DNA of 64,000 nt from Nitrospina sp. LS_NOB (GCA_001542995.1 LFLA01000003.1:266195-330194); one strand, 5' to 3'. Positions 8,042-17,355 are shown, numbered from the stretch's first letter. The notes: generated by a model not told the origin, from the sequence alone. Numbers and translations are program-made.

Positions 8042-10015
8042 ATGTCGGGGAAAAACAAACTTAGCATAAAGGCGTTTTCATTGGGACTGCTATTGGCCAT
8101 GGCCATGTACTTTGTTCCAGGCATGACCAGCGATGCGATTGCCAAGGAAGTGTCTGCAGAGCAGGTTTTTGCTGAAGAGGCGTTCGCCAAAGAAGTTCAG
8201 GCGGAAGAGGCCCTTGAAGGCGAAGGCGAGGCAGAAGTTGAGTGGAGCCAGGACGTATTCTATAAGGACTGGGAAGGTAACCCGCTGAAAGGTCCTGTAA
8301 GTGGTTTTCCTGCTCCGGAACTGGGTCCATCGGACTATAACAATTATGAGTTCGCTCCCAGCCGCATGCTTTTATGGGTTGCCAATCAGCAGCATCTTTA
8401 TTTTGGTAGCTTTGTTCTGGCGGTTCCGATTTTTTGTATGCTCATCGAGTTTATCGGAATTCGAACCAAGGAAGAAGATCCGGTTATGTCGGCCAAGTAT
8501 GATCGGCTGGCGCATGACCTGATGAAGGTCAGCTTGACCGCTTATTCCTGGACAGCAATCCTCGGTGGTATCCTTCTTTTTACATTCATCACATTATTTC
8601 CGGGCTTCTTCAAGTATATGGCAGGCATTTTCCGTCCGGTTATGCATGTGTATGCACTGATGTTCCTGGCTGAGTCCGGCATTCTCTATGTCTACTACTA
8701 CGGCTGGGACAGAATGAGCGAAGACAAATTCCTGAAATGGATTCACTGTAGCCTTGCGGTTCTTCTCAACCTCGTCGGTACGGTTCTGATGTACCTGGCC
8801 AATTCCTGGGCGACCTTTATGCAGGCTCCCGGCGGAATTGACTCTGAAGGCCGTTTCCTGGGAAATATCTGGCACGTTATCCATTCCACTCTCTGGAACC
8901 CGGTCGGTGTTCACCGGATTCTCGGAAATATCGTGTTCGGGGGTGGAATCGTAGGCGCTTACGCTGCATACCATTACCTCACTGCTAAAAATGAGGAGGA
9001 GAAGGCGCATTACGACTGGGTATGTTATGTCGCCATGTTTATCTGTATCTTTGGCTTGATCCCGCTTCCTTTCGCGGGTTACTGGTTGATGAAGGAAGTG
9101 TATGCATTCCGTCAGCAGATGGGTATCACCCTGATGGGCGGCATCATGGCCTGGTTGTTCATCATTCAGGCGGTAATGATCGGGCTCCTGTTCTTCGCGG
9201 CTAATTCCTATTTGCATAATGGAATGGCTAGGGTCAAGGGGTCGCATCGTTATATGAAATATTGTAAATATATGATTCTTCTCTTGATCTTATGTTTCAC
9301 CATGTGGATGACTCCGCATACCATCGTTATGACTCCGGCGGAGTTGAAGGCGATGGGTGGCGCGCAGCATCCCATTATAGGCCATTTTGGGGTCATGTCG
9401 GCCAAGAACACAGCGGTGAACCTGATGATCACCACTACGATTCTCTGCTTTTTGTTGTACCAGAGAGCCAATAAGAAGATTAACGTGCCTTGGGCCACGG
9501 TGGGCAACTGCTGGATCGCGGCTATTTTTGTCGGCGCGGCTGCTAACATCATCTTCCTGGGCATTTATGGTTATTTCCTCCCTGCTAACCAGCGGGTTGG
9601 GCTCTCTGTACCTCAGGTAACCACTACGCTGACGACCCTTTTCGCGGGCACGGCAATCAATATCTCCATGTTTAAGGATTCTGAATCTTATGGGGATATT
9701 CAATGGGGTAGCCAGTCCAAGGTAGGAACTTACGCTATTTTCCTTCTGGCGATTTCTTTCACCTGGTTGATGGGTCTCATGGGTTACATCCGTTCTGCCG
9801 TTCGCTTGTTCTGGCACGTGACGGAGGTGGTTCGTGATAACTCTGTTGACGCTTATACGCTCACGATTGGTGAAGCGGGTAAGATGCTTACCTTCAACAC
9901 TCTTTTTGTGTGGACACAGTTTGTGGTCGTGTTCTGGGTAGGTAGTTTGACCGGTAAATCAGTCGAAGCAAAAGCTCCGGAGGGTGTTCCGGTACCGGCT
10001 CAACAACAGCAATAA
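8042..10015 (+). CDS. Cytochrome bd-like oxidase subunit (CydA-related), nitrite-oxidiser type
   Basis: A 657-residue membrane protein with an N-terminal hydrophobic signal or anchor, an acidic Ala/Glu-rich linker to about residue 65, then some 12-14 predicted helices. NQQHLYFGSFVLAVPIFC, the helices after it and NPVGVHRILGNIVFGG, each with histidines in a membrane setting, recall subunit I of cytochrome bd oxidases. The protein is much longer, and no CydB-like partner follows. Instead three c-type cytochrome genes come next in the same operon. Similar bd-like oxidases with c-type partners are known to me from nitrite-oxidising Nitrospira and Nitrospina. I infer a role in quinol or cytochrome c oxidation linked to nitrite respiration. 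Haem or copper ligands were not verified. Confidence 0.7.
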   Translation: MSGKNKLSIKAFSLGLLLAMAMYFVPGMTSDAIAKEVSAEQVFAEEAFAKEVQAEEALEGEGEAEVEWSQDVFYKDWEGNPLKGPVSGFPAPELGPSDYNNYEFAPSRMLLWVANQQHLYFGSFVLAVPIFCMLIEFIGIRTKEEDPVMSAKYDRLAHDLMKVSLTAYSWTAILGGILLFTFITLFPGFFKYMAGIFRPVMHVYALMFLAESGILYVYYYGWDRMSEDKFLKWIHCSLAVLLNLVGTVLMYLANSWATFMQAPGGIDSEGRFLGNIWHVIHSTLWNPVGVHRILGNIVFGGGIVGAYAAYHYLTAKNEEEKAHYDWVCYVAMFICIFGLIPLPFAGYWLMKEVYAFRQQMGITLMGGIMAWLFIIQAVMIGLLFFAANSYLHNGMARVKGSHRYMKYCKYMILLLILCFTMWMTPHTIVMTPAELKAMGGAQHPIIGHFGVMSAKNTAVNLMITTTILCFLLYQRANKKINVPWATVGNCWIAAIFVGAAANIIFLGIYGYFLPANQRVGLSVPQVTTTLTTLFAGTAINISMFKDSESYGDIQWGSQSKVGTYAIFLLAISFTWLMGLMGYIRSAVRLFWHVTEVVRDNSVDAYTLTIGEAGKMLTFNTLFVWTQFVVVFWVGSLTGKSVEAKAPEGVPVPAQQQQ

Positions 10016-10031
10016 CTGCTAACAATTTGGC

Positions 10032-10054
10032 GGGGCTCCCTCTTGGGGAGCCCC
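10032..10054 (+). promoter_or_regulatory. Intercistronic GC hairpin without T-tract
   Basis: GGGGCTCCC, a TCTT loop and GGGAGCCCC form a nine-pair stem between the bd-like gene and the next cytochrome gene. No T-run follows, so it is more likely an mRNA 3'-end stabiliser that sets differential expression in the operon than a terminator. Confidence 0.6.
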
Positions 10055-10094
10055 TAACCAATTAATCAGAGGGTTCAGGAGAGAGAGGAGAACG

Positions 10095-11462
10095 ATGTTA
10101 CCAGAGCAACATGACATATTATTTTCGTTTATTGCTATCGCATTTGCCCTGTTCGGGATTTATGTTTTCGCAAATGTGATTCTAAATTGCAGGGAGAGAG
10201 AAGGAGCAAACATCACGAAGTGGGGCGGAATATTTGGCGCCTTTGCCATCGCGTGTTTTTCGATGACGGTCCACATGTTTAGCCTGGTTCAAGCTGATCA
10301 GTTGGCGTTTTTCTTCTCAACGTATCTTTGGCTTGTGGTTATTTTGTTGATCACTTGGGGAGTGTTCCTCAAGAGCAATTCAATGGAAGCTCAATCTCCT
10401 CCGATTATTAGAGGGTTTTTCTTCTGGACCACGGTTTCTCTTTTGCTGGCAGGCTACACCAACTGGTTACCGCAACAGCGCAGTGACCCACCACCTAGAG
10501 AAGCGGCGGTCGTGGGTGACCTGACCATGGAAGAATTTGCAGAAATGGGACGAGTTATTATTTTTGGTGCCAAGCAGGTGGCCGGTCAGAAATCAATCGG
10601 TAAAGGCCAGTGTCCTCTGTGTCACACCTTTGATCCGGGTGACCATATGGGTCGATGTCCGAACCTGTTTGGGGTTGAGAAAAGAAGTCATGACCGGGTG
10701 AAGGAGAACCGGTATGCGACCAGTCCTATAGCCGTTGGCGAAGTAGAGCCTTCTTCGGGTATTGTGAAGGGCAAGTGGGACGAAGTGCCGGAAGAGTACA
10801 GAAGACAGCATGGTCCTGACGAATTTACCGGCGAAGATTATATCCGTGAATCTGTCATGTGTCCGACCTGTTACGTGGTGAAAGACTTCGGTAATGATGG
10901 CGATACAAGAAGCCCGATGCCGGTTATCATCAAGCCGCCGATCAGTCTGAGTCGGACTGAAGTGAACGCGGTCATCGCTTACCTGCAATCCAAAGACACG
11001 CCGGGCGAGTTTGCAACGGTGACTGTTCCATTACCTCAGGATGATGCGGGTAACACCGGTGGAGCAGTGGTTGAAGATACGTCTAGTGATGAGGATGCTC
11101 CGGTATTCGTCACCGGCAATGAAGATATGCAGACCATGATCAATACATTAGGTTGTCCGCTTTGTCACACCATCCCTGGTATTGAGGGTGCGGTGGGTGA
11201 GTTGGGGCCGAAGCTTCATGAGAAGATCAACGCTCCGCAGCGCATCAAGGATCCCAACTACAAGGGTAAAGCGACCAATACCAGGGAATATGTCAGGGAG
11301 TCTATTTTGGACCCTGGCGCCTATGTGGTCTTCAACGAAGCAGAGGGAGAGTCATTCCCGGATGGTTTAATGCCTACAACCTTTTCAGAGATGCTTTCAG
11401 TTAGGGCTCTCGACAAGCTTGTGGATTTTATTAGTCAGACCGAAGCTCCGGCTGGCAGTTAA
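10095..11462 (+). CDS. Membrane-anchored dihaem cytochrome c
   Basis: A 455-residue protein with about four N-terminal transmembrane helices (near 8-28, 43-65, 70-92 and 107-125) and a large soluble part. The soluble part holds two CPLCHT haem-c sites near residues 174 and 360, each followed by a possible Met ligand (SPMPV, GLMPTT). An additional CPTC lacks the His and is not a haem site. The repeated layout (CxxCH, YIRES/YVRES, then MP) suggests an internal duplication of the cytochrome domain. It probably faces the periplasm and passes electrons to or from the bd-like subunit encoded 79 bases upstream. Haem-c attachment is certain from motifs; partners are inferred from the operon. A GGAGAGAGAGGAG ribosome site precedes the ATG. 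Confidence 0.8.
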   Translation: MLPEQHDILFSFIAIAFALFGIYVFANVILNCREREGANITKWGGIFGAFAIACFSMTVHMFSLVQADQLAFFFSTYLWLVVILLITWGVFLKSNSMEAQSPPIIRGFFFWTTVSLLLAGYTNWLPQQRSDPPPREAAVVGDLTMEEFAEMGRVIIFGAKQVAGQKSIGKGQCPLCHTFDPGDHMGRCPNLFGVEKRSHDRVKENRYATSPIAVGEVEPSSGIVKGKWDEVPEEYRRQHGPDEFTGEDYIRESVMCPTCYVVKDFGNDGDTRSPMPVIIKPPISLSRTEVNAVIAYLQSKDTPGEFATVTVPLPQDDAGNTGGAVVEDTSSDEDAPVFVTGNEDMQTMINTLGCPLCHTIPGIEGAVGELGPKLHEKINAPQRIKDPNYKGKATNTREYVRESILDPGAYVVFNEAEGESFPDGLMPTTFSEMLSVRALDKLVDFISQTEAPAGS

Positions 11463-11474
11463 TAGGAGACAGCA

Positions 11475-12458
11475 ATGAACAAAGCATTAGTCAGTTTTTT
11501 AGTTTTTGTTGTCGGCCTGGCGGTGTTTCATAACGCCATATTTCCTATCTTCACACCTAAGGAGGTCGGCTGGATTTTAAATAGGTACGTCTACTTTTTA
11601 TTGTTCGTAGCCTATTTGCTCGTTACACACTTTACCCTCAGACTCAAGCCGCCGATTGCCATGATGGCCTTGTTTGTGTGGGGTCTGGGTTTTTACTTTT
11701 ATAAATGGGTTTTGTATCCGCCAATTCCGTGGACCTTGTTCATCACCTATATGGTGATGTGGTCGATCGGTACTTTCCTGTACGTCAGTCAGGACCCGGA
11801 AACGTTCCGGGATTTCAGGAGGCCAATCGTTAAAACGATTGTTGGGGAATACAAGTTTGCCCAGTGGGTCATGTTGATTGGTATGCCGATTCTCGTAGGA
11901 TTTGCAACCTATAATTCGATTTACCCGTCGTATGAGGAGCCAGTGGAATTGCGGACGGTTCACCCCGCACCTCCTGCCACCACGAAAGTGCATGGCAAGA
12001 CCTATCCTCTGGAGTCTACCAACAATCCTTTCCGCATTGATGAACAGGACAACTATAAGGACAGTTTCCCGTTCCTGGATGCGGAGAAGGAGGAGTACAT
12101 GAAGTATGTGACGGAAGGCGGCACGATCTTCTTCCAGAACTGCCATTATTGTCATGGTGACCAGTTGAACGGACTGGGCATGTTCTCGCATGTGTTTAAC
12201 CCGACCCCGGCTAACTTTATCGATCCGGGTACTATCGCCATGCTGCAGGAATCATTCCTGTTCTGGCGAGTAGCAAAAGGCGGCCCCGGTCTGCCGAATG
12301 AGTCGACCCCGTGGTCTTCAGCAATGCCTCCCTGGGAGGAGCATTTGAACACGGAAGAAATCTGGAAGGTTATCCTGTTTGAGTACTGGTACACAGGGTG
12401 GCATCCAAGAACTTTCGGCACAGAAGGTTCCACCGCTGGCAGTGGGGGTGGAGAATAA
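11475..12458 (+). CDS. Membrane-anchored monohaem cytochrome c
   Basis: A 327-residue protein with about five hydrophobic helices in the first 150 residues, then a periplasmic cytochrome c domain. That domain has one CHYCHG haem site near residue 223 and a SAMPPW methionine-ligand motif near 275. The sequence ending EEIWKVILFEYWYTGW is typical of the last helix of class I cytochromes. It begins 12 bases after the preceding dihaem cytochrome gene, so the two are translated together. By context it is an electron carrier subunit of the bd-like respiratory complex. Function beyond electron transfer is unknown. Confidence 0.78.
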   Translation: MNKALVSFLVFVVGLAVFHNAIFPIFTPKEVGWILNRYVYFLLFVAYLLVTHFTLRLKPPIAMMALFVWGLGFYFYKWVLYPPIPWTLFITYMVMWSIGTFLYVSQDPETFRDFRRPIVKTIVGEYKFAQWVMLIGMPILVGFATYNSIYPSYEEPVELRTVHPAPPATTKVHGKTYPLESTNNPFRIDEQDNYKDSFPFLDAEKEEYMKYVTEGGTIFFQNCHYCHGDQLNGLGMFSHVFNPTPANFIDPGTIAMLQESFLFWRVAKGGPGLPNESTPWSSAMPPWEEHLNTEEIWKVILFEYWYTGWHPRTFGTEGSTAGSGGGE

Positions 12459-12494
12459 CCTAATAGGAACTTTCGGTTACTAAAACCTAAACAT

Positions 12495-14225
12495 ATGGGA
12501 ATGACAATGACTAAGAACAATAACTATAAACGCCTGATCTTTTCCTTTCTGGCTGTGGCGTTGATCGCGGTACCGGGAGTGGCGCTTGCCCAAACGGTAC
12601 CGGATGCGGTCAAGAAGGACATGCTGGAAACGGGGAAAAAGGTCTATTTTAAAAGATGCGTCTGGTGCCACGGGATTGAAGGGGGCGGAGATGGCCCTTC
12701 TGCAGACCGCCTGTTCACCCGGCCCAGAAACTTCATCCAGGGGACTTTCAAAATCCGCGTTACGGATTCTGGTGAACTCCCTATGGAAGTAGATTTGATC
12801 ACAACCGTTAAAAATGGACTCCAGGGTTCGGCAATGCCGGCCTGGGGTGAGTTTTTGTCGGAAAATGAGATCATTTCCGTTGTTCAGTTTGTTAAAACCC
12901 TGGTGCAGGATCGGGATTTTGACGACGTCGAAGACGAAGAAGTCACCATTCAGGATTTTGGCAAAAACCCGTGGGGAACAACAGGTCCCTATCACTTGGG
13001 CATACCCCAGGCTGATATCGACACAGGTAAAGAAATTTTCCTGAAGAATAAATGTTTTGAGTGTCACGGCGGCGAAGGCCGGGGTGATGGTAACCCGACG
13101 ATGAAAGACGACTGGGGTTTCCCGATCGTTGCGGCAGACTGGCAGCAATGCTGGAACTTCCGTGGAGCTCGCCGGGAACCTTTCGATCCCTTCCATATTG
13201 TCCGCACGATTTCTACCGGATTGAACGGTACTCCGATGCCGAGCTTCGTGGAACAGATCACGGTTGAGGATCGCTGGAAGATTGCGGCGTTTGTTAACTC
13301 ACTCTGCCCGAGAAAGAAAATCGATCGGTTGACCAATAAGCCGATTCCAGACTTTCTCATTCAGTCTATTTATTCGGAAGGTCCCGTTTCTCCAAAGATT
13401 GATGACCCAAGTTGGCAGTCTCCGGATACGGACGATCGGATTGTTGCTTTTCCTGAAGAGATCAAAGACAACCCGAAGAGGCATCATATCGCCATGGCGG
13501 GCCAGATCACTCGGGGTAAACGAAACTTCGATCCTAAAACCGACAATCTCTGGGTGACCACCCGTTGGAGTGCTGAAGAGCAGGCGGTTTACTATCTGGT
13601 TGAATACCACCTGCGGTTTTTGTCGCAAGACCCGGAGTACCCGGATTCAGTAGCCATTCAATGGCCGGCAAAACTTCAGGATCTGTTCGGTGCGGAAAAA
13701 CCCTATTTCATCATGGGTGACTCCAAGAAACCGGTAGATATCTGGAAGGCCAACTTTCTGGCTAAAGACTACAGCGCGACCAATGCCCCGAAGCCTGAGG
13801 GTTATCAGTTGGACGTGAGTGTAGAAGAAATGGTAGGTTTTGGATTTGATGCTCTACAAGCCAAAGAATCTGAAGCTAAAGTCCAGGTTGTGGACTCCAT
13901 TTACCATCAGGGTCGTGTCAAGATTATGTTCAGAAGGGACTTAAAAACAGATGGAGAATTTGATGTTCAGATTCCTACTGAAACTTTCATTCCTGTGGCT
14001 TTCATGCAATGGGCAGGACGGGATAAAGAGAAGGATGAGAATATGGCCATCTCTACCTGGTACTACACCATTCTGAAACCGGCATTGCCTGATTCTCTGT
14101 ACTACATGCCTCCGATCATGGCAGCCATTTTTGTCTGCTTCCAGGGTTGGATGGTATGGATGACCAAACGTACACGTAAAATGTATGACGAAGGGAAGGT
14201 CAAGCGTGATGAGATTCCTAAATAG
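12495..14225 (+). CDS. Exported dihaem cytochrome c with ethylbenzene-dehydrogenase-like haem domain
   Basis: A 576-residue protein with a signal peptide (hydrophobic core about 13-30, cut near ALAQT). Two cytochrome c domains carry CVWCHG near 53 and CFECHG near 180, each with a downstream methionine (GSAMPAW, GTPMPSF). From about 300 to 540 there is a beta-rich domain resembling the haem-b-binding gamma subunit of ethylbenzene dehydrogenase and related NXR/DMSO-reductase partners (DNLWVTTRWSAEEQAVYYLV, VAIQWPAKL). It ends with one membrane helix and a KRTRK cytoplasmic tail. It closes the operon and could link the bd-like complex to a periplasmic oxidoreductase such as nitrite oxidoreductase, which is an inference. 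Confidence 0.76.
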   Translation: MGMTMTKNNNYKRLIFSFLAVALIAVPGVALAQTVPDAVKKDMLETGKKVYFKRCVWCHGIEGGGDGPSADRLFTRPRNFIQGTFKIRVTDSGELPMEVDLITTVKNGLQGSAMPAWGEFLSENEIISVVQFVKTLVQDRDFDDVEDEEVTIQDFGKNPWGTTGPYHLGIPQADIDTGKEIFLKNKCFECHGGEGRGDGNPTMKDDWGFPIVAADWQQCWNFRGARREPFDPFHIVRTISTGLNGTPMPSFVEQITVEDRWKIAAFVNSLCPRKKIDRLTNKPIPDFLIQSIYSEGPVSPKIDDPSWQSPDTDDRIVAFPEEIKDNPKRHHIAMAGQITRGKRNFDPKTDNLWVTTRWSAEEQAVYYLVEYHLRFLSQDPEYPDSVAIQWPAKLQDLFGAEKPYFIMGDSKKPVDIWKANFLAKDYSATNAPKPEGYQLDVSVEEMVGFGFDALQAKESEAKVQVVDSIYHQGRVKIMFRRDLKTDGEFDVQIPTETFIPVAFMQWAGRDKEKDENMAISTWYYTILKPALPDSLYYMPPIMAAIFVCFQGWMVWMTKRTRKMYDEGKVKRDEIPK

Positions 14226-14244
14226 TCATCATTAGCTCTATAAG

Positions 14245-14277
14245 AAAGCCCGCCGATTTATCGGCGGGCTTTTTTTT
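14245..14277 (+). terminator. Rho-independent terminator of the respiratory operon
   Basis: An 11-pair stem AAGCCCGCCGA / TCGGCGGGCTT with a TTTA loop is followed by a run of T. It begins 20 bases after the last cytochrome stop codon. Confidence 0.95.
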
Positions 14278-14421
14278 ATGCTTTGAGTTTTAATTGGAAG
14301 GGGTGAGTGTTCCTGCTCGTGCCGCCCTGTGTGCAATAAGGCGTAGCAAACTCAGACTTCGCATTACAACACGAAAGCCGGTTTTATTGAGTTTGATTTT
14401 CTGGGATAAAAGTAGGGGGAA

Positions 14422-14664
14422 TTATTCTTCTTCAGTAACTTGTTCCAGATCCATATTTCCTTCAATAATTTCCCTGAGTGCCAGTTCAAAATAAGTTTTT
14501 GGGGAAGCGTATTCTTCGGGGTCCGCATCGATAGTGGGCTGGGCACCATCTTCCAGTTGATGGATTCTTTGTGTTACCAGAATGCATAACAGGTAGCGGC
14601 TTTTTACAACATCCTGCGCCTGGCGAATCAGCTCCAGGGTGTCTTTCATTTCTAAGGTGCTCAT
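14422..14664 (-). CDS. rpoZ: RNA polymerase omega subunit
   Basis: An 80-residue protein with the omega core: SRYLLCILVTQRIHQLEDGA in place of the usual KYxLVxxAxKRARQL, then YFELALREIIEGNM matching the conserved ALxEI segment. Omega binds the beta-prime C-terminus and helps polymerase assembly. Size and motif order fit. It stands alone on minus with a GAAAAC-type weak ribosome site. The sequence is somewhat diverged, and no gmk or spoT neighbour is present to confirm by context. Confidence 0.8.
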   Translation of the reverse strand: MSTLEMKDTLELIRQAQDVVKSRYLLCILVTQRIHQLEDGAQPTIDADPEEYASPKTYFELALREIIEGNMDLEQVTEEE

Positions 14665-14867
14665 AGTTTTCCTATAACGTTTAAGGTTGCCCTATTCTAG
14701 GGCCAATTGTATTTTCTGTCAACTGCCCACTCGGCGTACCCCTTCGAGGCATGAAAGCTAATGAGGAAGCACAACATGCTGCCAATGGGCAATAGCCTTA
14801 TCTGGCTGGCAAAAAGTTGTCTCAGTTTGACGGTTATTGCTAGTTGGGTCCAGCGTCACGCTGGCGG

Positions 14868-15905
14868 CTATTGGGCCAGAATGGTTTTAATTGTTTGTGC
14901 TACGGTTTCGACCTGCTCTCTGGAAACTTCGCGATGCAGGACCGCGCGGAAAACTCCCGGATCGGTCATGAGGATTTTGATGGATTTTGCTTCCAGCCGG
15001 CTTAAAAATGTATCTCCATCGATTTCGGGGTGGTTCAGTTTGAAAAAAATAATATTTGTTTTCACTTGGGTTTGATCCAGTTCGATGCCCTTGATTACGG
15101 TAAGCTGTTCTGCCAGAAGTCTGGCGTTCTGATGATCGTCTTTTAAGCGTTCCACCAGGTTTTCCAGAGCGACCAGTCCGGCAGCGGCCAGATGCCCGGC
15201 CTGCCTCATTCCACCCCCCACCATTTTCCTCATTTTCCGGGCGCGTTGGATAAAATCCCGGTTGCCGGAGACCAGAGACCCGACCGGGGCTGAGAGCCCT
15301 TTGGACAGGCAGAACATGACCGAGTCGGCCTGTCGGGTTAGAGTCTCCACCTCAACATCCAGGGCTACAGCGGCGTTAAATAGCCTTGCGCCATCAAGGT
15401 GAATTTTAAGCCCGTATTTTGCCGCCAGAACCGCCACACTGTCCATGTATTCTGGGCTCAGCGGTGTTCCATGACAGAAATTATGGGTGTTCTCAAGGCA
15501 GATCAGCCGGGTAAGGGGGTAATGGATATCTGTCTGTCGTATAGATTGTTCTATTAATGGCAAGGGCAGGGTGCCATCCTCATTATTGCGGAGGATTCTT
15601 GGGTGAACTCCGCCCAAGGCGGCCATGCCCCCGACTTCGTGCACGAAAATATGGCTTCGGTCGCCCAGCAACACTTCATCCCCGCGCTGGCAGTGGCTGA
15701 GCACGCTGATGAGGTTTCCCATGGTGCCACTGGGTACAAAGAGAGCTGACTCCTTGCCGATTTTTTTCGCAGCCAGGGTCTCCAGTTTTTTAAGGGTCGG
15801 ATCTTCCTCAAAAACATCATCTCCGACTTCGGCATTGGCCATCGCCTCGCGCATGGCTGGGGTGGGCTGGGTCAATGTGTCGCTTCTCAAGTCAATCGGC
15901 TTCAT
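14868..15905 (-). CDS. ltaE: Low-specificity L-threonine aldolase
   Basis: A 345-residue PLP enzyme of the beta-eliminating lyase / threonine aldolase family, splitting L-threonine or allo-threonine to glycine and acetaldehyde. It opens with PIDLRSDTLTQPTPAMREAM and VGDDVFEEDPT, then has FVPSGTMGNLIS, HIFVHEVGG, CLENTHNF, HLDGARLFNAAVAL and SVMFCLSKGLSAPVGS, where the PLP lysine lies in SKG. The frame is open to 15965 but ATG 15905 gives the standard family N-terminus. The enzyme could feed glycine to the cleavage system encoded by gcvPB elsewhere in the window, which is a loose inference. Confidence 0.93.
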   Translation of the reverse strand: MKPIDLRSDTLTQPTPAMREAMANAEVGDDVFEEDPTLKKLETLAAKKIGKESALFVPSGTMGNLISVLSHCQRGDEVLLGDRSHIFVHEVGGMAALGGVHPRILRNNEDGTLPLPLIEQSIRQTDIHYPLTRLICLENTHNFCHGTPLSPEYMDSVAVLAAKYGLKIHLDGARLFNAAVALDVEVETLTRQADSVMFCLSKGLSAPVGSLVSGNRDFIQRARKMRKMVGGGMRQAGHLAAAGLVALENLVERLKDDHQNARLLAEQLTVIKGIELDQTQVKTNIIFFKLNHPEIDGDTFLSRLEAKSIKILMTDPGVFRAVLHREVSREQVETVAQTIKTILAQ

Positions 15906-16005
15906 GAGTTTCCTTGCTCGTTTCTGCCGGGGGTGGGCGGAGAACCTCCGCTGGTACATTGCCATATATTTATCTTGTGCTCAATGGCCATCTCCGCTCC
16001 ATAAG

Positions 16006-16338
16006 CTAGTGCTCACTGGTCCCACGCCGAGTGGCTTTTTCCATCCGGTTACGTTTAACCCGGTAATAGGCCAGCGAAATGAAAAAGACCGGAACGACGA
16101 ATCCGCTCAACAAGAGGCCGGTTATTTTATCTGCCGGGTAGTTCAAGGCCAGCAGTCCCTGATACATCAGTTGCACCAGGTAGGCCAGCAGGCCACAGGT
16201 GATGAATAAGTAACCGATTCGCTTGGAACCTTTCGGTCCCGGAAAAACGATGGAATAGGCAATGAAGTTCAAGCCCAGAAAAAGGATTCCGTTTAAAAAC
16301 ATCAGGTAAATGATCTGGTTCTGGGCTTGTGTCAACAC
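16006..16338 (-). CDS. Small membrane protein of unknown function
   Basis: A 110-residue protein with three hydrophobic helices (about 8-30, 40-62, 70-92) and a basic C-terminal tail (RVKRNRMEKATRRG), which predicts a cytoplasmic C-terminus. I recognise no family. It lies 101 bases before ltaE on the same strand, with no clear ribosome site. Composition and helix spacing look like a real membrane protein and not a shadow frame. Confidence 0.5.
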   Translation of the reverse strand: MLTQAQNQIIYLMFLNGILFLGLNFIAYSIVFPGPKGSKRIGYLFITCGLLAYLVQLMYQGLLALNYPADKITGLLLSGFVVPVFFISLAYYRVKRNRMEKATRRGTSEH

Positions 16339-16530
16339 GGGTTTTTAAATTCAAAATAGTTCCAAAGGGGTCTCTAATAATTGGAACCTCTATAGCTTGC
16401 CGTTCGCCACCTCTTTTAAGTCAAGAGGAGGCTCATGCAAACATTATTTCTCAGTGGCACACTCAATATTTTATAAGGTAAGTGGGGAGATAGAAACTTT
16501 TAATTTTCCCTTCTAAGGTCAGAGCTGAAT

Positions 16531-16574
16531 AAAGAAAAAGCCCGGTGCGGACTTTTCGTCCAGCAACCGGGCTT
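16531..16574 (-). terminator. Terminator of the porin gene
   Basis: On minus, AAGCCCGGT and ACCGGGCTT form the outer stem with an inner GGACGAAAAGTCC hairpin, followed by TTTTTCTTT. It starts 17 bases after the porin stop codon. Confidence 0.88.
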
Positions 16575-16590
16575 GATAGCTTCAAAAAAA

Positions 16591-17355
16591 TTAAAAACTT
16601 CGAGAAATTCCAAAGACAACTTCGCCGTCACATGCTTCACCGCCACATTCAGCGACTGTCAGGTCAGTATCTATATAAACCAGACTAAGATCGAAGCCGT
16701 GCGTGGCATAAGTCGCACCGATGCTCCAGTCTACATAATCTGGCTTGCCGAACGCGCTTTCATCGGTGATCCACTGGCGACCGACATGGCCTGTCAGGGC
16801 AAGGCGACTGACCAGGGGAATGGTCGCATCATAACTCAGATAGGTTGCGTTTCCACTGTCCGCTGTGTTTTCAGGTGAGTAGTAAATGGTAGCGCCCATG
16901 GCGATCAAGGGAAACTCGGTGGACATACCAAACATATATTCAAAGTAGTCTAGCGCATTCGATTCCAGAGCTCCTGGGTAGGTGTAATAAATTCCACCGA
17001 TATCGAAGGTGATGCCCCAATATTCCCGCGCGACACCTGCGTAGATATCAAACTCGGTATTGCCCGCGCCATTGGCACCAAACTCTACATTGGAACCCCA
17101 GAGACCGATGTAAGCACCAGAATTATGGCCCCAGTCGAAACTGCCTTGGACGGCCGCTTCATTAACCGTTTGGCTGATTCCACGAAATCTGTAGTCTGTG
17201 AAGAATCCGAGGGAACCTGAAAAGCTGCCAGGAATATTTATGAGCTCGGGCTCTTCTGCGGCCTGGGCGACTCGATTGTGATCCACAACGATTAAGCTAG
17301 CAACAAGAAGCATTGCCAAAGCGGTTTTAGAAATGAAAGAGTTCAACTTGCTCAT
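16591..17355 (-). CDS. TorF-family putative outer-membrane porin
   Basis: A 254-residue protein with a signal peptide (hydrophobic core about 10-24, cut near AQAAEEP). The rest is beta-strand-rich with alternating aromatic and glycine residues and ends in a terminal Phe (GISRSF), as expected of an outer-membrane barrel. SGSLGFFTDYRFRGISQT followed by QGSFDWGHNSGAYIGLWGSN is the hallmark of the TIGR02001/TorF family of conserved Gram-negative porins. Substrate is unknown. It has its own promoter, an AGAAAGGATTTTTAAT ribosome site and a terminator, so it is a single-gene unit. It lies next to amtB, which may hint at uptake of small nitrogen compounds, but this is only proximity. Confidence 0.85.
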   Translation of the reverse strand: MSKLNSFISKTALAMLLVASLIVVDHNRVAQAAEEPELINIPGSFSGSLGFFTDYRFRGISQTVNEAAVQGSFDWGHNSGAYIGLWGSNVEFGANGAGNTEFDIYAGVAREYWGITFDIGGIYYTYPGALESNALDYFEYMFGMSTEFPLIAMGATIYYSPENTADSGNATYLSYDATIPLVSRLALTGHVGRQWITDESAFGKPDYVDWSIGATYATHGFDLSLVYIDTDLTVAECGGEACDGEVVFGISRSF

